Shown: positions 37,001 through 44,330, counted from the stretch's first letter. The stretch: DNA of 64,000 nt from Lachnospiraceae bacterium (GCA_017476665.1 JAFUZJ010000019.1:1-64000); one strand, 5' to 3'. Notes: generated by a model from the sequence alone, not told the origin. Numbers and translations are program-made.

Positions 37001-38962
37001 CGATTCTATGCGCTTTTTATAGTTCTTTTCAAGATCGACATTTACATATGGCGTAACAGAAGCCGTATCCTCTTTAGGACTTTTATCAATACCCGCGTCA
37101 AACGTTACTGTATTTGTGTGGCTGTGGGAAGAAGGCCAGTCGCTATTATTGTTCGTTGTAACCACTATTACAACCTGTCTGTCTTCATCCGAGGGGGCAA
37201 AGCCCGATTTGGTATCACCGTTGCTGTCTGTATAAGAAAATTCAAATTGAAAACCAGATACAGCGCTCGCCATGGTACTCCAGTCAATAATAGAAGTAAT
37301 CACATCATAATCATAAGTTTCCCCTGAAAGCAATCCGGATACAACCGGTGTCGAATCAAGTGCATCATAAGCATTTACTAAACCCGCACTAAAAGAAGGC
37401 AGGGTATCCTTTACTATGCCTTTGGGAAGACCTGCTGCAGGGATATCCAACGTGATCGTCCATGTGATGGTGTCGTCCGTCTCGCCAAGCGCGGCTTTAT
37501 CCGCAGTCTTTGTAACATTATATTCAGGATTTACGCCGATTCCCGTAATTGTAGCAGTATCGGATTCCCCCGAAGTCTGATCATCGAACTGGTTTGACAC
37601 ATCGAATTTACCGGATTGTCCTGTCGTATTGATCTTCGTACTATATCTGATTGTTGCGGTCAATTTCCCATCGTCATAACCCTCAGCTAAATAATCCGGC
37701 AAAGTATACGACCATGAAGTCGAATCAGCGGAAACGCCCAGCTCCTCCCATGACACGGATAGACTCCCCTCCGGTATCACACTCGTGCCATCAGCAGTTT
37801 TGATTTCTATGGTGATACCGTCACCGGTATATTTTTGATTCTGGGCATTGGTTTTCAAGGTATCAACTACAGTATGACTATAGACTGCGCCCTTTAAGGT
37901 AACGGTATAATCCGCAGTCATCGTCTCTTTGTTAAAAGAAGATGATTTATCCACAAAGGTTTTCTTTATCTTCCCTGTAAAACTATAACCATCCGAATCT
38001 GATATACCAAGATCGGTATTCGTCACAATTGCGGTATTTCGGGTCTCGCTATCATCCCCATTGCCATTTACCTGATTGACATCAAACGCCGCTTTATATG
38101 TTATCGTGTATGTTCCTTGCGGTAACTTATCAAAATGAACCGTAAAACCACCGTCTTCATAATTGATAGACTGTCCCTCTAAATTTATCGCATTTTGGGC
38201 TTCATCAAACACTTCCACGCTCCCGTCAACAAGCGACAGCGCTGTTCCGCCGAGACCGTCATATATCTCTACATTATTTTGGGTGCCATATGTAGTAACT
38301 GTCAAGTGATACTTGATTACATCCGGCAGATATTTACTGTCGTCTTCGTCGAATGCTATGTAGGATGCTATATATTGGGAATCCCAAGACATTATGTCCT
38401 TGGCTATTGCAAGCTTCGGCGTGTCTTCTACTAATGTAGTAACCTCATCATTCCATTGAATTTCACTCACATCTGAATTAATATGCGCCCGTAAATCCAA
38501 CTGGATCTTCGCATCATCTGCGCCGGCAAGATGTGTATAATTCTCATGACCCGTGTTCAGTTGAAGCGTAATTGTATCATTGGTTACGGTATACTCGTTT
38601 TCGGAAACCGTATATGTAATCCCTCCGACAGACACATTTATATCGGTTTTACCATTAAAAGTTTCACCTGTAATTTCCATCGGTAATTGCATGGTGAGCG
38701 TATCATCAAACTGGTAAGAATTATTTTCCTTCAAAAAGATAGAAAATTGATAATCTGTTCCTGCGTAAACGCCCAATCCTCCGCTGTCAACTTCAACGTC
38801 CGTAATGAACTTTTTCATATCATCTGTCACTTCGCCCGCTGCCAAAACCCTCCGCAAGGAGCTTGTACCATCCATGCCGACACTTCCAAGTATCATCACC
38901 ACTGCCATCAGAAACGCCAATAATCTTCTTTTTGTCCCTTTTCCACTCACCACGTTTTTCAT
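31013..38962 (-). CDS. Giant Cna-B-repeat cell-wall adhesin
   Basis: About 2650 residues. A signal peptide (RRLLAFLMAVVMILGSVG, ending near VLAAG) is followed by ~950 residues of isopeptide/adhesion-type beta domains, then 13 Cna-B-type domains, an acidic Ser/Thr-rich linker, and a C-terminal wall signal. The sorting motif reads APKTAD rather than LPXTG, followed by a hydrophobic helix and KKKEEKKYE. Cna-B domains show the isopeptide pattern: Lys in VSKVD, Glu in LRETVAPDGY. Two contain DTDNDG/DTDDDG Ca-loop-like inserts. The start is taken at ATG 38960-38962; a TTG at 39028 with a strong AGGAG is a serious alternative that adds 22 residues. No sortase gene is in the window. Likely an adhesin or pilus-like surface stalk. 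Confidence 0.93.
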   Translation of the reverse strand: MKNVVSGKGTKRRLLAFLMAVVMILGSVGMDGTSSLRRVLAAGEVTDDMKKFITDVEVDSGGLGVYAGTDYQFSIFLKENNSYQFDDTLTMQLPMEITGETFNGKTDINVSVGGITYTVSENEYTVTNDTITLQLNTGHENYTHLAGADDAKIQLDLRAHINSDVSEIQWNDEVTTLVEDTPKLAIAKDIMSWDSQYIASYIAFDEDDSKYLPDVIKYHLTVTTYGTQNNVEIYDGLGGTALSLVDGSVEVFDEAQNAINLEGQSINYEDGGFTVHFDKLPQGTYTITYKAAFDVNQVNGNGDDSETRNTAIVTNTDLGISDSDGYSFTGKIKKTFVDKSSSFNKETMTADYTVTLKGAVYSHTVVDTLKTNAQNQKYTGDGITIEIKTADGTSVIPEGSLSVSWEELGVSADSTSWSYTLPDYLAEGYDDGKLTATIRYSTKINTTGQSGKFDVSNQFDDQTSGESDTATITGIGVNPEYNVTKTADKAALGETDDTITWTITLDIPAAGLPKGIVKDTLPSFSAGLVNAYDALDSTPVVSGLLSGETYDYDVITSIIDWSTMASAVSGFQFEFSYTDSNGDTKSGFAPSDEDRQVVIVVTTNNNSDWPSSHSHTNTVTFDAGIDKSPKEDTASVTPYVNVDLEKNYKKRIESTDGDIYYGYELKVFGIAGDIDITDTYSAYQSFPENYTIVGFSDSYDEAKAQSAWESWAKNFYSSYADYLKASGYAADYDLTPVFVARDEWTTFSADITPVVSDTGSSVNFHIAKSDVPVRSEGGYYSKEDYESVGQYYSLTYWLKVDEEQAYEDSASFDSAVHITNTAVYGDKSDSATVDIQFDALSKTAKSKTDKNSLRSGEIEFTISINPSEKNLSSGDTLTVTDTFTDNFILNINSITAADADGNNVEINYSISGNTITYIVPDSRAVTITYTGLVNVEGEAVTVSNTASLMGYTATAEKTVTRETSGSGSASNLAITLYKHDIADVSVGIPNAKFKLYWTDETDENETIHSKEFTSNADGNVQIILLENTDGYVLKKNKEYYLVETEAPTGYILDPTPHSFTISSDNAGNDPTVYLDGGTMAVGNERIEEITKFYIDARLHKTDDSGNPRSGAVFTLYADSDCTKTIKSFAATDTDGNLIISAADADLAAYLPVDDGNVRYYLKETTAPDGCILDSTIYKFEIISKTTGGWNTEHTKYEATNTYSVFLNGSDNLPVENTRTKVNISKVDVTDGAIPSKLAGATLRLLYEDKSVVLDENGNRIEWTSSDSAVKTIEGLKTGVKYRIHEVTPPTGYKVLTDDIIFEIKANGTVETAAEQTAEGGKIVILAENTKNRRDREYYNGLTITKTDKNDDTKKLKGAEFTLYANAALSTAVKTYTTDSNGVVEISAGENEIKSAYLPAIGSTTTLYLKETKAPDGYVLDTASAPYEVEISVEKGSESSAPVEGYFETPITYSVKLKEGTTSVSTKDITNQKTSVKVSKVDATNEKEVKDAHIQVIRKVMKDTDNDGIADTEVEEVVTEWDSVVTTDGKGKTVEGLETGVEYTLRETVAPDGYDLAVSDTKFIIKEDGTLDVTAGVTRSIDGEEIILIQDARKKGNTYSYEGLTVTKIYTPDSGSTKKLEGAVFTLYKADKTTKIRDYTTNANGEIEISAGEAALETYLPVVGSTTELFLKETKAPEGYVLDDNAEYTVTVSVEAGTESTEPVDGVFVTPLIYSVKLAGNTTKEVSNDKTVVRVSKVDIADGAELTGAHIQILDENGEAVIEWDSQAGTDKVIEGLKTGVEYTLRETVAPDGYAITTDTTFTIETDGTVTSSMHTRTDANNNKVLLVEDAKTRVNISKVDLGTGEELAGAHIQIIRLIDTDDDGIEDTEDVVEEWDSTVTDDKKGKTVEGLTTEVTYILRETVAPEGYAITTDTKFTLKKDGTIDTDNTTTSTKDVTTGGETTKVLLVEDTALSFRVNKVELGGGEEVEGAELVLYEIEKDSEGNLVTDSDGSYVLVKDANGNDKVIDSWTSQKGENGEKKTYDFGKKLTAGHEYVLRETVAPVGYGRVTTDMQFEVKTDGTIEVKTSEQLRPVTSDGKTVYLVEDTAISFNVNKVDAGNGEEVEGAELKVYEVETDENGDARKDENGDYIIVKDSEGKEKAIDSWVSEKGENGKIKSHDFGEKLESGKTYILRETVAPDDYARITTDIEIKIMEDGTVEVGLKTTTDDEGRTIYLVENGKKRTVYFTKYGRFNEQLAEPASNADEVEPISGVTFSIASMDNPDDIIATATSREPDGRVEFTGIAPGTYVVKEVSSGHDNYRKLDKAMYVTVTNDGYTGLMETPGDGTAVFEVTDDVYRGNIEFTKVNESNPEESLAGSTYGLFRRLGSYARRGSFELTGVTASINTAEGVSGSLAEEAEIVAIDGEDYVLLATATTNAQGKVKFAGVITGVDYMVKELEAPDGFYVSKHPMLMRLSVNDVGTVKAVLVNDGEGTITMDKNGNITWLEPVVIVEVSKVDERDKALSGATLHIEDQDGNVMDSWTSDGSVHRMEGKLISGKTYYLVEDKAPSGYEIAKKISFNVSEQAGSCEEEQNIIRLKMIDEEEEEEDEEDGSTSGTHSTSSPDVPRAPKTADSRVGEVFGGSLVFGWLAISLTILFLKKKEEKKYE
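31300..36055 (-). repeat. Thirteen tandem Cna-B domain repeats in the adhesin gene
   Basis: Each domain opens with a Lys-bearing strand. From N to C these lie at about 36040, 35680, 35300, 34935, 34540, 34150, 33765, 33460, 33095, 32690, 32285, 31930 and 31480. Two kinds alternate in the middle part: one with YLP..GSTT.LYLKETKAPDGYVLD, the other with EWDS...TVEGLxTGVEYxLRETVAPDGY. Two neighbours near 32.65-33.1 kb share long EVEGAEL..SxKGENG stretches. Unit length is ~105-140 codons, in frame throughout. Confidence 0.85.
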
Positions 38963-39076
38963 GCTAATCCCAGATTCCTTTCCTGAATTTTTGCGTCCAT
39001 TTACCAAAATGACCATAGAAAACAGCAACGTAATCTCCTACATCACATCATTAAATTTTTATAAAATACCAAATTA

Positions 39077-39105
39077 ATGATACCACATCGCCTTTTATTT
39101 CGCAA
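39077..39105 (-). promoter_or_regulatory. Promoter of the adhesin-tgt-yajC unit
   Basis: Minus-strand TTGCGA (39100-39105) and TATCAT (39077-39082), spacer 17. It is divergent from the aroC promoter, which lies about 40 bases away. Confidence 0.6.
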
Positions 39106-39146
39106 TATCCGTTTATGACGATTCCAATGCAAATCTTTGATTTTTC

Positions 39147-39175
39147 TTGCCTTTTCACCGATTTACAGATATACT
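39147..39175 (+). promoter_or_regulatory. Promoter of aroC
   Basis: Plus-strand TTGCCT (39147-39152) and TATACT (39170-39175), spacer 17, with GGGAGG before the aroC ATG at 39243. Confidence 0.55.
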
Positions 39176-39242
39176 GTAATACATCAAAAGCAACAGACAA
39201 AATTACACGGATACTGTTTAGATACACAGGGAGGCATACATC

Positions 39243-40349
39243 ATGGCAGGTTCCACATTCGGCACAATTTTCAAGATCACCACCTGGGGAGAATCCCACG
39301 GCAAAGCACTCGGCGTAGTCGTAGACGGCTGCCCCGCAGGGCTACCCTTATGTGAGGAAGACATTCAGGTCTATCTGGACCGCCGCAAACCCGGCACCAG
39401 CGCCATCACCACCCAACGTAAAGAGGATGACTCCATAGAGATCCTCTCCGGTGTTTTCGAAGGCAAGACCACCGGCACTCCCATCTCCATGATGGTGCGC
39501 AATACCTCCCAGATTTCCAAGGACTATGGCAACATTGCCACCAGTTATCGCCCCGGTCATGCTGACTATACCTTTGACCAAAAATACGGTTTCAGGGATT
39601 ATCGCGGCGGCGGTCGCTCCTCCGGACGTGAAACCATCGGACGCGTGGCGGCAGGCGCGATTGCAGCCAAATTGCTTGGTCAGATGGGCATCCGTGTGCA
39701 GGCTTACACCCGCGCCATCGGTCCCATTGAGATCAGTGCCGATCCGGCACAGTTTGACGCGGAGGCCATCCTCTCCACCCCAACTGCCATGCCCGACAAG
39801 GTCGCAAATGAAAAAGCCCTTGCCTACCTGGAAGAGGCACGGCAAAACTGCGATTCTGTGGGTGGCTGTATGGAATGTCTGGTGACCGGACTTCCCGCAG
39901 GGATCGGCGACCCGGTATTTGAGAAGCTGGACGCCAATCTGGCAAAAGCCATCATGTCCATCGGCGCCGTAAAGGCTGTAGAGATTGGGGACGGCATAGA
40001 GGCTTCCAGACACAAAGGCAGCGAGAACAATGATCCTTTCCGCACGGCAAACGGACAGATCAGAAAAACCACCAACCACTCCGGCGGTACCTTGGGCGGC
40101 ATCAGCGACGGCGACACTCTGCGCATCAGAGCTTACGTAAAGCCCACGCCTTCCATCTATCAGCCCCAGCAGACCGTCACTAACACCGGTGAAGAAATTG
40201 AACTCACCATAAAAGGCAGACACGATCCCATCATCGTGCCCAGAGCCGTGGTGGTCATGGAGTGCATGACGGCGCTCACGATCCTGGACGCTATGATGAT
40301 CAACATGTCTGCCCGTGTAGATTACATGGTCGATTTTTATACCCGCTGA
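39243..40349 (+). CDS. aroC: Chorismate synthase
   Basis: Converts EPSP to chorismate using reduced FMN, the last step of the shikimate pathway. The 368 residues begin with GTIFKITTWGESHG, with RPGHADYTFDQKYG and RSSGRETIGRVAAG (the three family signatures) and GTLGGISDGD near the C-terminus. Length is normal. It is monocistronic; the convergent XRE gene ends 20 bases after it. No other shikimate genes are in the window. Confidence 0.97.
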   Translation: MAGSTFGTIFKITTWGESHGKALGVVVDGCPAGLPLCEEDIQVYLDRRKPGTSAITTQRKEDDSIEILSGVFEGKTTGTPISMMVRNTSQISKDYGNIATSYRPGHADYTFDQKYGFRDYRGGGRSSGRETIGRVAAGAIAAKLLGQMGIRVQAYTRAIGPIEISADPAQFDAEAILSTPTAMPDKVANEKALAYLEEARQNCDSVGGCMECLVTGLPAGIGDPVFEKLDANLAKAIMSIGAVKAVEIGDGIEASRHKGSENNDPFRTANGQIRKTTNHSGGTLGGISDGDTLRIRAYVKPTPSIYQPQQTVTNTGEEIELTIKGRHDPIIVPRAVVVMECMTALTILDAMMINMSARVDYMVDFYTR

Positions 40350-40369
40350 TCCAGCAGTTCTTTACGGTC

Positions 40370-41065
40370 TTATGGCTGTCTGTGACTGAGGCGCTCCTCT
40401 GCCACTCCGGCAAGCAGGTACAGGATCAATGCGTAAAACAGTGGAATACAGGCAACCACCGTACTGATGAGATATACATCCTGGTCGTATCCCCCCCTAA
40501 ATTGAGACGAATAATTCAGGAAAAATATGCCCATCATTGTTCCGATACATCCCACCGGAAGCAGTTGCTTCCGCATTGTCCTGACAATCTCCACCTTATT
40601 TTTCGGACCGGATAACAAGATCAGTGCAAATACGGGTACAACCACGATCAACAGAGACGGCAGATCAAGAAACATTGTCAGGTATGTCGTCAGACCTTCT
40701 AAACCGGCACTCATAATGATCGTCATAAGCAGGCTGAAACACAGCAATACAATTCCCAATCCCATCTGAACCACCGACGTTTTTCTTGCACTTTGATTTT
40801 CTTTGATCAGATTCATCATATTTTCCTCCGCTTTTTCCGAATACGTCTCCGGTGGAAGTTTTTCACCCGAGAGCAGCTCGTTTACATTGATCTCCAACGC
40901 CTGACAAAGCGCATTCAGCATCGTGATGTCGGGAAGCCCGTTGCCGGTCTCCCACTTCGAGACGGTCTTGTCACTGACACCGATCTCATCCGCAAGCTGC
41001 TTCTGCGTCATCTCCCGCTCTTTTCTCCGCTGTCCGATAAACTGCCCTATCTTTCGCTGGTCCAT
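40370..41065 (-). CDS. Membrane-bound XRE-family regulator
   Basis: A 231-residue protein. The N-terminus is a Cro/CI-type helix-turn-helix (about 7-62; QKQLADEIGVSDKTVSKWETG), then a linker and about four membrane helices (95-225). So the DNA-binding domain is tied to the membrane, as in several regulators of envelope or antimicrobial-peptide responses. The target is unknown; the neighbouring two-component pair is a candidate. GGAGG precedes the start, and a promoter is visible. Confidence 0.88.
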   Translation of the reverse strand: MDQRKIGQFIGQRRKEREMTQKQLADEIGVSDKTVSKWETGNGLPDITMLNALCQALEINVNELLSGEKLPPETYSEKAEENMMNLIKENQSARKTSVVQMGLGIVLLCFSLLMTIIMSAGLEGLTTYLTMFLDLPSLLIVVVPVFALILLSGPKNKVEIVRTMRKQLLPVGCIGTMMGIFFLNYSSQFRGGYDQDVYLISTVVACIPLFYALILYLLAGVAEERLSHRQP

Positions 41066-41101
41066 ATGTCTTCCTCCGTTCCTACTGGTTTCTATAATTC
41101 A

Positions 41102-41130
41102 ACTTTAATCCACCCGCGTTCTCCGGTCAA
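41102..41130 (-). promoter_or_regulatory. Promoter of the membrane XRE gene
   Basis: Minus-strand TTGACC (41125-41130) and TAAAGT (41102-41107), spacer 17. Confidence 0.5.
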
Positions 41131-41204
41131 TCTATAGAGCGTAGAATCCCTCCACAAATAATAGAACATACAAAAAACGGCGGGTTTCTTATATCTGAAT
41201 TACC

Positions 41205-41242
41205 AAAACAGACGCACTAGCTATTGCACGTGCGTCTGTTTT
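41205..41242. terminator. Terminator-like hairpin between divergent genes
   Basis: Perfect 13-bp arms: AAAACAGACGCAC (41205-41217) and GTGCGTCTGTTTT (41230-41242), with a 12-base loop. Both strands carry the T tract. Its position upstream of both neighbouring genes is unexpected. Confidence 0.75.
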
Positions 41243-41318
41243 CATGAAGTCAAGTCAGGAATGGGGGTTATCCTGTTCGTAATTTATTTTACAAAGCTAC
41301 AATGTACTTATCAAGAGG

Positions 41319-41337
41319 GTGTGACAGAATGTCACAC
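41319..41337. promoter_or_regulatory. Palindrome, candidate operator of the XRE-REC regulator
   Basis: GTGTGACA-GAA-TGTCACAC, perfect 8-bp arms around a 3-base centre. It ends 17 bases before a possible -35 and 84 bases before the regulator's start codon, a typical activator or autoregulatory position. Confidence 0.55.
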
Positions 41338-41421
41338 TTAAAATTTTTTTCGACTTGTACTTTTCCCGTCGATTGTTTAAGATGATAGATATATAACGAG
41401 AAATAAACGGAGGCTGGTGAT

Positions 41422-42021
41422 ATGGACAAAACTTTTGCAGAAGCGCTGAGACGCATTAGGACGGAACGGGACTTTTCCCAGCAATCATTAGCGGAAAAGT
41501 TATGTGTGGACCGCTCTACGATCGCGGGTTGGGAGACAGGAAGGCGTCTGCCGGATGCCACCCTGATCAAGCGGCTTTCCGAATGCCTGAATGTGGATAT
41601 TGCCATACTCATGAATGCCGCAGGAATGGATGACGAAAATCTGAATGTTATTATGCTGGACGATGAAAAGATCATACTGAAGGGAGGAATACCGATCCTG
41701 GAGGAGGTTCTGCCGGGCACGGCAATCACCGGTTTCACAAAGCCCTCCGAGGCGCTGGCGTTTGCCCGGAACAATCGGATCTTCCTTGCATTTCTTGATA
41801 TAGAGATAGGAAAGACAAAGGGGCTGGATGTATGCAGACAGTTGTTGGAGATCAATCCCCGCACGAATGTGGTCTTTCTGACCGCCTATATGGAGTATTC
41901 CTTTGACGCGTGGGATACAGGCGCCTGCGGTTTCCTGTTAAAGCCACTCTCCGCAGAGGCGGTGCGCAGACAATTATCCAGGCTGCGTTATCCTGTCAGG
42001 ACAGGTGGTGAAGCGATATGA
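41422..42021 (+). CDS. Response regulator with N-terminal XRE DNA-binding domain
   Basis: A 199-residue protein of unusual order. An XRE helix-turn-helix comes first (1-65; FSQQSLAEKLCVDRSTIAGWETG), then a receiver domain (about 74-192). Receiver residues are intact: acidic pocket Asp80/Asp81, phospho-acceptor Asp126 in AFLDIEIG, Thr154 in FLTAYMEY, and Lys174 in FLLKPLS. Classical response regulators have the receiver first and LytTR, OmpR or NarL output behind. It overlaps the kinase gene by 4 bases (ATGA), so the two form a two-component pair. GGAGG precedes the start. Targets are unknown. Confidence 0.9.
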   Translation: MDKTFAEALRRIRTERDFSQQSLAEKLCVDRSTIAGWETGRRLPDATLIKRLSECLNVDIAILMNAAGMDDENLNVIMLDDEKIILKGGIPILEEVLPGTAITGFTKPSEALAFARNNRIFLAFLDIEIGKTKGLDVCRQLLEINPRTNVVFLTAYMEYSFDAWDTGACGFLLKPLSAEAVRRQLSRLRYPVRTGGEAI

Positions 42022-43328
42022 CAAACTGGATCGATCTGGTCAACTTTGCCGTGGCGGTGGGCGGATTGATCATAGTGCTGATGGGCTTTATCCTCGCACT
42101 GATCACCCCCTATATGGAGAAATGGAGCAGGCGCTTCTTTTTGGTCTTTTTTGCGCTCCTCACAGCCTACGTCTCCTCCGACCTGGTCTCACAGATCTCC
42201 CTGGCGCTGTTGGGTGCGGACTATCGCATGTTGTCCCGCATTACCATATTTTCAGAATCCCTGTTCTCCTCCGTGCTGATTCCCCTCCTTACGCTGTATC
42301 TGCTGCACTGTACCGGGGAAGATGGGAAGAAGAACCCGGTATTCTATACCGCAGGCGGTCTTTGGCTTGTATATCTGGGACTTTTGGTCGTGACCCAGTT
42401 TACGACTTTCATTTATTATGTCACGGAGGACAATCTCTATCGTCGGGGAACCTGGTATCCGGTGCTCCTGATCCCGACAGTCCTGCTTATGCTGCTCAAT
42501 CTGGTTGCAATGGTGCACAGAAGATCACAGCTTTCCGGGAAACAGCGGGTGGCTTTTGGCGTCTATCTTCTGCTTCCTCTTGTCTGCATGATCATCCAGA
42601 TGTTTTCCTATGGACTGCTTTTGATCGTCATTGGGACATCCGCTTCCGCATTATTCCTGTTTGTTTTCATCCTCATCGACCAAATGGAACAATACGTGCG
42701 CACCCATGAAGAACTTACTCTGCAGCGCGCCAATGTAGCTGTGCTGCAGATGCGTCCCCACTTCATCTATAACACCATGACCAGCATTTACTACCTCTGC
42801 AGTCAAGATCCAAAGAAGGCGCAGCAGGTCATTTTAGACTTTAACAGTTATCTGCGAAAGAACTTTACTGCCATCGCCAAGGCGGGAACCATACCCTTTA
42901 CCGAAGAACTGGAGCACACCCGGGCATACCTTGCCGTGGAACAGGTGCGGTTTGAGGGGAAGCTGTTTGTGGAGTTCGATACACCCCACACCAATTTCCG
43001 CCTGCCGCCGCTAACCCTGCAGCCCATCGTAGAAAACGCAGTAAAGCATGGTGTGGATCCGGAGTTGGAACCGCTGTACATCTCCATCCATACGCGTGAA
43101 ACAGCAGACGGCAGCGAGATCATAGTGGAGGATAACGGTCTGGGAATGGAGGACAATGGGATTGGCGCATCCATAGGTTCTCGCTCCGATCATCCGACTG
43201 CCGGGACACACACCGCGCTCGCAAACATCAGAGAGCGCTTGGAGCTGATATGCAAAGGAACACTTGAGATCACAAGTCGGGATGACGGCGGTACCATGGT
43301 GACTATATCGGTGCCCGGAATTGTTTGA
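42018..43328 (+). CDS. LytS/YehU-type sensor histidine kinase
   Basis: A 436-residue membrane kinase. Seven hydrophobic segments lie in residues 8-222, without a large extracellular domain, so it may sense a membrane or small hydrophobic signal. A short coiled linker is followed by the His_kinase domain, with His248 in LQMRPHFIYNTM, and a HATPase domain with LQPIVENAVKHG (N-box) and VEDNGLGM (G1). This is the AgrC/LytS-like class that usually pairs with LytTR regulators. Here the partner is an XRE-REC protein overlapping by 4 bases. Confidence 0.92.
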   Translation: MTNWIDLVNFAVAVGGLIIVLMGFILALITPYMEKWSRRFFLVFFALLTAYVSSDLVSQISLALLGADYRMLSRITIFSESLFSSVLIPLLTLYLLHCTGEDGKKNPVFYTAGGLWLVYLGLLVVTQFTTFIYYVTEDNLYRRGTWYPVLLIPTVLLMLLNLVAMVHRRSQLSGKQRVAFGVYLLLPLVCMIIQMFSYGLLLIVIGTSASALFLFVFILIDQMEQYVRTHEELTLQRANVAVLQMRPHFIYNTMTSIYYLCSQDPKKAQQVILDFNSYLRKNFTAIAKAGTIPFTEELEHTRAYLAVEQVRFEGKLFVEFDTPHTNFRLPPLTLQPIVENAVKHGVDPELEPLYISIHTRETADGSEIIVEDNGLGMEDNGIGASIGSRSDHPTAGTHTALANIRERLELICKGTLEITSRDDGGTMVTISVPGIV

Positions 43329-43388
43329 TGACCATAAAACTGTACTCGTTCAATTTATGATTTTTATAAACTCGCCCCCAAAGAAATA

Positions 43389-43418
43389 GCAGACCTCCGT
43401 ACCCTTGCGGAAGTCTGC
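43389..43418. terminator. Weak stem-loop between convergent genes
   Basis: GCAGAC..TCCG pairs with CGGA..GTCTGC around TACCCTTG, one mismatch. The T tract is poor on both strands. It may end the kinase operon or the opposite DUF3800 gene. The rest of 43329-43574 shows nothing else I can support. Confidence 0.35.
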
Positions 43419-43574
43419 CATATCATTGCCAATATAAACAAAAGAACATCCCATATCTGGAATGCCTTTCTAACAAATACGCCGAGCCGGACAGCTTACA
43501 TCTGCCTTACATCCTCATGCGGTTATCGGCGATTTACTTTGCTATTTATATAATAACAGTATATGCCGGTTCTG

Positions 43575-44330
43575 TCAAATGGTAAATTTTTCCTGGGGCA
43601 AATTCAACGCGATATCATGTCCCTCAGAAAAATCGAACACATCATGGTTGCAAAGCGTTGGCAACCATATATTAACCGTGTCCCTGCTTTCTTTAATCTT
43701 CTTTTCGATATTTCTGTAAAACGTATTTGCAATGTAGTCTGCCAGTTGAACCAATTTTTCATTTTTAGAATCAGTATAAGCAACCTCAAACCGATCACAG
43801 ATTGGATTCTTGAATGTCAGTTGCTGATTAAGATATCCGCTCAAATCATACTTGGCCCCGGTAGCAACATTCTGCTCATCAATAATAAACTCCATTTTCC
43901 CTGAACCATGCATGAATCGGCTATGTTTGCGAAAACAGCTGTCCAGATATGTTTGTATCATGTAATTAAAGGATCTGGCGTGATTCTCAATAAATTTGTC
44001 CGTGGTATACTGGTTATCGAGAACAATAATACCAAGCTCAATCTTATCAAACGCATGCTTTATTATGTGTTCATAAATTGGCATCTTCGTTGATTCAGAA
44101 ACATCAGATCCTTTAATCTCATGGTTTTTCAGTATCAGGTCTTTGTACTTATCATTTTTACGCATCAGTTGTGATATTTTTTTCTTATATAACCGACGAA
44201 CAGCTTCAGGATCATCGGTAAAAAGCATCGCAATGACAAAATATCTGTTATTGCTGATGTTCGTCTTTGTAATGCTCCCCGATTCATCTACATATATATA
44301 GATATTGTTCCCTTTTTCTATTGAATCCAC
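43575..44330 (-). CDS. DUF3800 protein
   Basis: A 251-residue protein with the DUF3800 hallmark IYVDESGSI at the N-terminus, followed by FVIAMLFTDD. Acidic residues recur later (EFIIDEQN, VQLADYIAN near the C-terminus), a pattern resembling RNase H-fold nucleases. It starts with GTG (44328-44330) preceded by AAGGAG. DUF3800 genes are often found in variable islands beside defence or phage genes, but none is recognised here. It stands alone with 144 bases of AT-rich sequence upstream. Confidence 0.85.
   Translation of the reverse strand: MDSIEKGNNIYIYVDESGSITKTNISNNRYFVIAMLFTDDPEAVRRLYKKKISQLMRKNDKYKDLILKNHEIKGSDVSESTKMPIYEHIIKHAFDKIELGIIVLDNQYTTDKFIENHARSFNYMIQTYLDSCFRKHSRFMHGSGKMEFIIDEQNVATGAKYDLSGYLNQQLTFKNPICDRFEVAYTDSKNEKLVQLADYIANTFYRNIEKKIKESRDTVNIWLPTLCNHDVFDFSEGHDIALNLPQEKFTI

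Larger units (their letters stand above)
41066..41421. other. 356-base divergent intergenic region
   Basis: Holds the leftward promoter of the membrane XRE gene, a perfect 13-bp terminator-like hairpin (41205-41242), a GTGTGACA palindrome (41319-41337) and a possible rightward promoter, TTGTAC (41355-41360) / TAAGAT (41378-41383), spacer 17, for the two-component pair. No convincing ORF. Confidence 0.7.

Noticed and set aside
43340-43560. About 70 codons open on the + strand after the kinase gene (reads ..APKEIADLRTLAEVC..)
   Set aside because: No start codon or ribosome site, and the hairpin at 43389 lies within it. It could be a gene remnant, but I cannot name a parent.
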